Origin: Bryobacterales bacterium
GTDB lineage: Bacteria; Acidobacteriota; Terriglobia; Bryobacterales; Bryobacteraceae
Direction of reading: 5' to 3'
Assembly (NCBI GenBank): GCA_003142355.1
Contig: PLMF01000203.1
Location: 1-7,900, forward strand
DNA length: 7,900 bases
Position 1 is the stretch's first letter; each line of letters starts with the position of its first letter. The translations under genes and the position numbers were made by a program. The notes under the pieces are model-generated. The model was given only the letters and a program-made list of their open reading frames with translations, had not been told where the DNA came from and ran no database searches. Shown here piece after piece: positions 5,239-7,900 of this stretch.

Positions 5239-5796
5239 ATGAAAGCGCTGATGGCTGCACCCACCGAACCGGCCAACCTGTCCCCGGCGGACCTGGAACC
5301 AATCTTCCGCGAGCACCATGCCATGGTGTTCCGGGCGGCTTACCGCATCACCGGCAACCCCACCGACGCGGAGGACGTGCTGCAAACGGTCTTTCTCAGA
5401 ATGCTCAAGCGCGACCCTGGCGCGGAGCCCGTGGGCCATATGCCCAGCTTCCTCCACCGCTCGGCGGTGAATGCCGCGCTGGACCTGGTCCGCTCGCGGC
5501 AGAACATCCGCAGCGTGCCGCTGGACGAGCTGGAACCGGTGCTGGCCGAACCCGCCTACCGCCGTCCGGACCGCGTCCACGGGTCCGGCGAGATCCGCGA
5601 ATGGCTGCGCGGCGCCATGGCCCGGCTGAATCCGCGCATCGCCCAAATGTTCGTCCTGCGGTTCTTCGAAGGAAAAGAGAACCCGGAAATTGCGCGTCTG
5701 CTCAACACCACGCCCGGTACCGTGGCCGTGACGTTATCGCGCACGCGCGACCGGCTCGAGAAAGAGTATCGTGCGTACCTGGGAGGTGTGGCATGA
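5239..5796 (+). CDS. ECF-type RNA polymerase sigma factor
   Basis: The 185-residue product has the two-domain layout of an extracytoplasmic-function sigma factor. Region 2 spans about residues 20-90: FREHHAMVFRAAYRITGN, the core-binding motif DAEDVLQTVFLRML at 43-56, then FLHRSAVNAALDLVRSR at 71-87. Region 4 spans about 120-178: LNPRIAQMFVLRFFEGKENP at 130-149, then the helix-turn-helix EIARLLNTTPGTVAVTLSRT. It would direct RNA polymerase to a dedicated regulon under control of the protein encoded next. Start ATG 5239 is chosen because GGAAGAG (5223-5229) is correctly spaced. The frame stays open back to GTG 5068, but that extension would translate a repeat unit and all three palindromes. The stop overlaps the next start as ATGA, so the two genes are translationally coupled. 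The ECF subgroup is not assignable by eye. Confidence 0.92.
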   Translation: MKALMAAPTEPANLSPADLEPIFREHHAMVFRAAYRITGNPTDAEDVLQTVFLRMLKRDPGAEPVGHMPSFLHRSAVNAALDLVRSRQNIRSVPLDELEPVLAEPAYRRPDRVHGSGEIREWLRGAMARLNPRIAQMFVLRFFEGKENPEIARLLNTTPGTVAVTLSRTRDRLEKEYRAYLGGVA

Positions 5797-7900
5797 CCGA
5801 GTACAACCCCATGGATACTGCCCTGGAACAAGCTGTGACTGAGATCCGCGAAGAAATCATCGACGATGCCGTTGTCGAAGCCGCCGCCGCCCGCGTCTGG
5901 ACGCGTCTGGCGGGGGCCTCTGAACACCACATCCGCGGCTGCGCCGACTTTCAATCGTTGATTCCCGAATACCGCGCCGGCCGGCTCACCGAAGGGCGCG
6001 CTCTGTTGCTTCAGGACCATCTCCATCAGTGCGTGGCCTGCCGCCACGTTTTCGAAGGCAAAGTGGTGGCGTTCCCCGCCCCGCGCGCCCCCCGCCGCAC
6101 GGTTCACACCGTCCGCTGGGCCGTGGCCGCCGTGGTGGTGGCAGCCGCGGGCCTCTCCATCTGGGTGGCCGTCGATCAGTTCGGAGGCCGCACCGGACGC
6201 GCCATCGTCCAGACCGTGAACGGCACGCTCTATGAGATCACGCCCGCGGGAATCCGCCAACTGGCGGCGGGCCAGGACTTGCCCGATAACGTCGAGATCC
6301 GCACCGCCAAGGATTCCGAGGCCATGCTTGAGCTGCGCGACGGCTCGGTGGTGGAATTGCGCGAGCGCTCCGGCTACTCGGCTTCGCAGGCCGGCGCCGA
6401 TCTCACCATCCACCTGGACCGCGGCAGCATCATCGTCGAGGCCGCCCATCGCCGCTCCGGCCACCTCTTCGTGGCCACCGCCGATTGCCGCGTGGCCGTC
6501 ACCGGCACGGTTTTCAGCGTGAGCGCCGGCGTGAACGGATCGCGCGTCTCCGTGATTCAGGGCGAAGTGCGGGTGAACGAGGACAACCGGGAAAAGGTGC
6601 TCCATCCCGGCGAGCAGGCCGTGACCAGCACCAGCCTGGAGCCGCTTTCGGTGCGCGACGACATCTCCTGGAGCCGCAACCGCAACCGCCTGCTGAAACA
6701 GTTGGACGCCCTCCGCGCCAGTCTCGACAAGTTGCACCTGCCCGATCTCCGCTATTCCAGCCGCCTCGTCGGCCGCTTGCCCGCGTCCACCACTTTTCTG
6801 GTGAGCATTCCCAACCTGGCGCAGTATTTGGGCCAAGTGCAAACCGTGTTCCAGCAGAACACCTGGTGGACCGGAGCCGGCCTCAAAGCGGAACCGATGA
6901 TCGAGAAGCTCCGCGCCGCTAGCGTTTACCTCGGCGACGAGATCATCGTCACAGCTTTCGCCGGCCCGGATGGCAAGATGCTCGGCCCGGTGGTTTTCGC
7001 TGAAGTGAAGCGCGAAGGCTTCCCCGAATTTCTAAAGCGGCAGGGATTGCCCGTCGCCATCGAAACGCGTCCCGGAGTGGTGGTCTTCGGCCCGCCGACG
7101 GGCGCGGTCGCGGCGTTCGCGGCGGCGCTCGATTCGGGCTTCCAGAAGACAGGTCTCTACGCGCGTATCGCTCAGCGGTACGGCGAAGGCGCGGGCCTGC
7201 TGTTGTGCGCCGACCTCGCGCGGTTGCCCTCCCCGCCGCCGCAGCTCAACGGCGTCCGCTACATCGTCGCCGAGCAGAAGGAAGTCAACCACCAGATGGA
7301 GGCCAGCGCCACCATGGGCTTCGACGGTCCACGCACCGGAATCGCGGCGTGGCTGGCCGATCCCTCGCCCATGGGCGCGCTCGACTACGTCTCGCCGGAC
7401 GCCACGGTGGCGACCGCCTTCGTGGTGAAGAATCCGACTGCCATTGTGGATGAAACCCTGGCGCTGGCGCAGCGCTCGCCGGCCGCGGCCGACAAAGCCC
7501 TCGCCGACGCCCGCCAGCAGGCCGGTTTCGATGTGCGCGGCGACCTGGCCGCCAGCCTCGGCGGTGAATTCGCGGTGGCGCTCGATGGCCCCGCCTTCCC
7601 GGTGCCCTCGTGGAAGCTGGTGGCTGAGGTTTACGACCCCAGCCGCTTCGAAGCCACCGTGCAAAAGGTGGCTAAGGCGTACAACCTGCGCACCTCGCAA
7701 GAGACCGCCGATGGCCACACCTTCTACATGATTGCCGCCGCCGTCCCCAACCCGCTGACGGAGGCGCATTACACCTTCGCCGGCGGCTACCTGGTCGCCG
7801 GACCGACGCGGGCGCTGGTGACTCGCGCGCTCCAGGTGAAAGACGCCGGCACTTCGATTGCGCGCTCCGCGACGTTCCTTTCCATGGAGCCGCGCGATGG
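5793..7900 (+). CDS. zinc-finger anti-sigma / FecR-domain protein (partial, runs off the window)
   Basis: The frame is open for 702 codons to the window edge with no stop. Start ATG 5793 overlaps the sigma stop and has GGGAGG at 5781-5786. Residues about 45-90 carry a ZAS-type zinc site (C50, H76-x3-C80-x2-C83), the usual sigma-binding domain. One transmembrane helix follows at about 106-127 (VRWAVAAVVVAAAGLSIWVA). Residues about 135-280 are a FecR-type domain, ending VTGTVFSVSAGVNGSRVSVI then QGEVRVNEDN. After a basic linker, residues about 327-702 form a large region resembling DUF3352. It appears duplicated: LPASTTFLVSIPNLAQYL, then LGDEIIVTAFAG and VVFAEVKREGFPEFL, parallels SPDATVATAFVVKNP, LGGEFAVAL and KLVAEVYDPSRFEATV. 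It should hold the sigma factor inactive at the membrane and sense an extracytoplasmic signal. The ligand is unknown. Confidence 0.85.
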   Translation, partial: MTEYNPMDTALEQAVTEIREEIIDDAVVEAAAARVWTRLAGASEHHIRGCADFQSLIPEYRAGRLTEGRALLLQDHLHQCVACRHVFEGKVVAFPAPRAPRRTVHTVRWAVAAVVVAAAGLSIWVAVDQFGGRTGRAIVQTVNGTLYEITPAGIRQLAAGQDLPDNVEIRTAKDSEAMLELRDGSVVELRERSGYSASQAGADLTIHLDRGSIIVEAAHRRSGHLFVATADCRVAVTGTVFSVSAGVNGSRVSVIQGEVRVNEDNREKVLHPGEQAVTSTSLEPLSVRDDISWSRNRNRLLKQLDALRASLDKLHLPDLRYSSRLVGRLPASTTFLVSIPNLAQYLGQVQTVFQQNTWWTGAGLKAEPMIEKLRAASVYLGDEIIVTAFAGPDGKMLGPVVFAEVKREGFPEFLKRQGLPVAIETRPGVVVFGPPTGAVAAFAAALDSGFQKTGLYARIAQRYGEGAGLLLCADLARLPSPPPQLNGVRYIVAEQKEVNHQMEASATMGFDGPRTGIAAWLADPSPMGALDYVSPDATVATAFVVKNPTAIVDETLALAQRSPAAADKALADARQQAGFDVRGDLAASLGGEFAVALDGPAFPVPSWKLVAEVYDPSRFEATVQKVAKAYNLRTSQETADGHTFYMIAAAVPNPLTEAHYTFAGGYLVAGPTRALVTRALQVKDAGTSIARSATFLSMEPRD

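Noticed and set aside
5556..6842. A 428-residue minus-strand frame opposite the sigma and anti-sigma genes
   Set aside because: This is a GC-rich antisense shadow with low-complexity Gly/Ala/His content; the plus strand carries clear sigma and FecR motifs.
7032..7769. A 245-residue minus-strand frame
   Set aside because: It is an antisense shadow of the anti-sigma protein; no motif is recognisable and the Arg/Gly/Val/His-rich composition is typical of such shadows.

Overview
The window looks like chromosomal DNA of a GC-rich acidobacterium, most likely of the Bryobacteraceae / 'Candidatus Solibacter' type. The best clue is the large minus-strand protein at 1091-3286. It joins putative Ig (He_PIG-type) repeats to a C-terminal domain of the kind described as a Solibacter-specific C-terminal domain (TIGR03437). 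An ECF sigma factor translationally coupled to a zinc-finger/FecR anti-sigma protein also fits. The assignment rests on remembered family features, not a search.

Layout from left to right: (1) 31-132 is a compact block of hairpins resembling a REP-like intergenic element. (2) 241-986 is a toxin-first type II toxin-antitoxin operon, a Gp49/RelE-like toxin and an XRE antitoxin, preceded by a perfect ATGTTC-N10-GAACAT dyad that is a good operator candidate. (3) 1019-1078 is a short relic of an ECF sigma gene. It matches part of the intact sigma gene near 5400, including 24 identical bases. (4) 1091-3286 (minus) encodes the secreted Ig-repeat protein. (5) 3400-4159 is a graveyard of small accessory genes. 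It holds a frameshifted minus-strand pseudogene, an apparently intact 85-residue protein of a recognisable but unnamed family, and a short remnant that looks like the start of the HNH endonuclease that usually follows that family. (6) 4186-5100 holds two arrays of diverged tandem repeats of about 133-160 bp, two units and three units, each introduced by the same short leader and separated by about 120 bp of unrelated sequence. (7) 5111-5182 holds three consecutive inverted repeats, two of them perfect palindromes of 16 and 20 bp. (8) 5239 to the window end is a two-gene operon: an ECF sigma factor and, overlapping it by ATGA, a long membrane-anchored anti-sigma/FecR protein that runs off the right edge.

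Functionally, the toxin-antitoxin pair should autoregulate through the upstream dyad. The sigma/anti-sigma pair should form a transmembrane signalling module: a cytoplasmic zinc-finger region holds the sigma factor, and a FecR domain plus a large duplicated extracytoplasmic region does the sensing. The most unusual observations are that large duplicated sensor region on the anti-sigma protein, the two-array repeat block upstream of the operon, and the decayed pieces (sigma relic, frameshifted pseudogene, HNH stump). The decayed pieces suggest a rearrangement-prone accessory stretch. I see no complete mobile element, CRISPR array, tRNA or rRNA.
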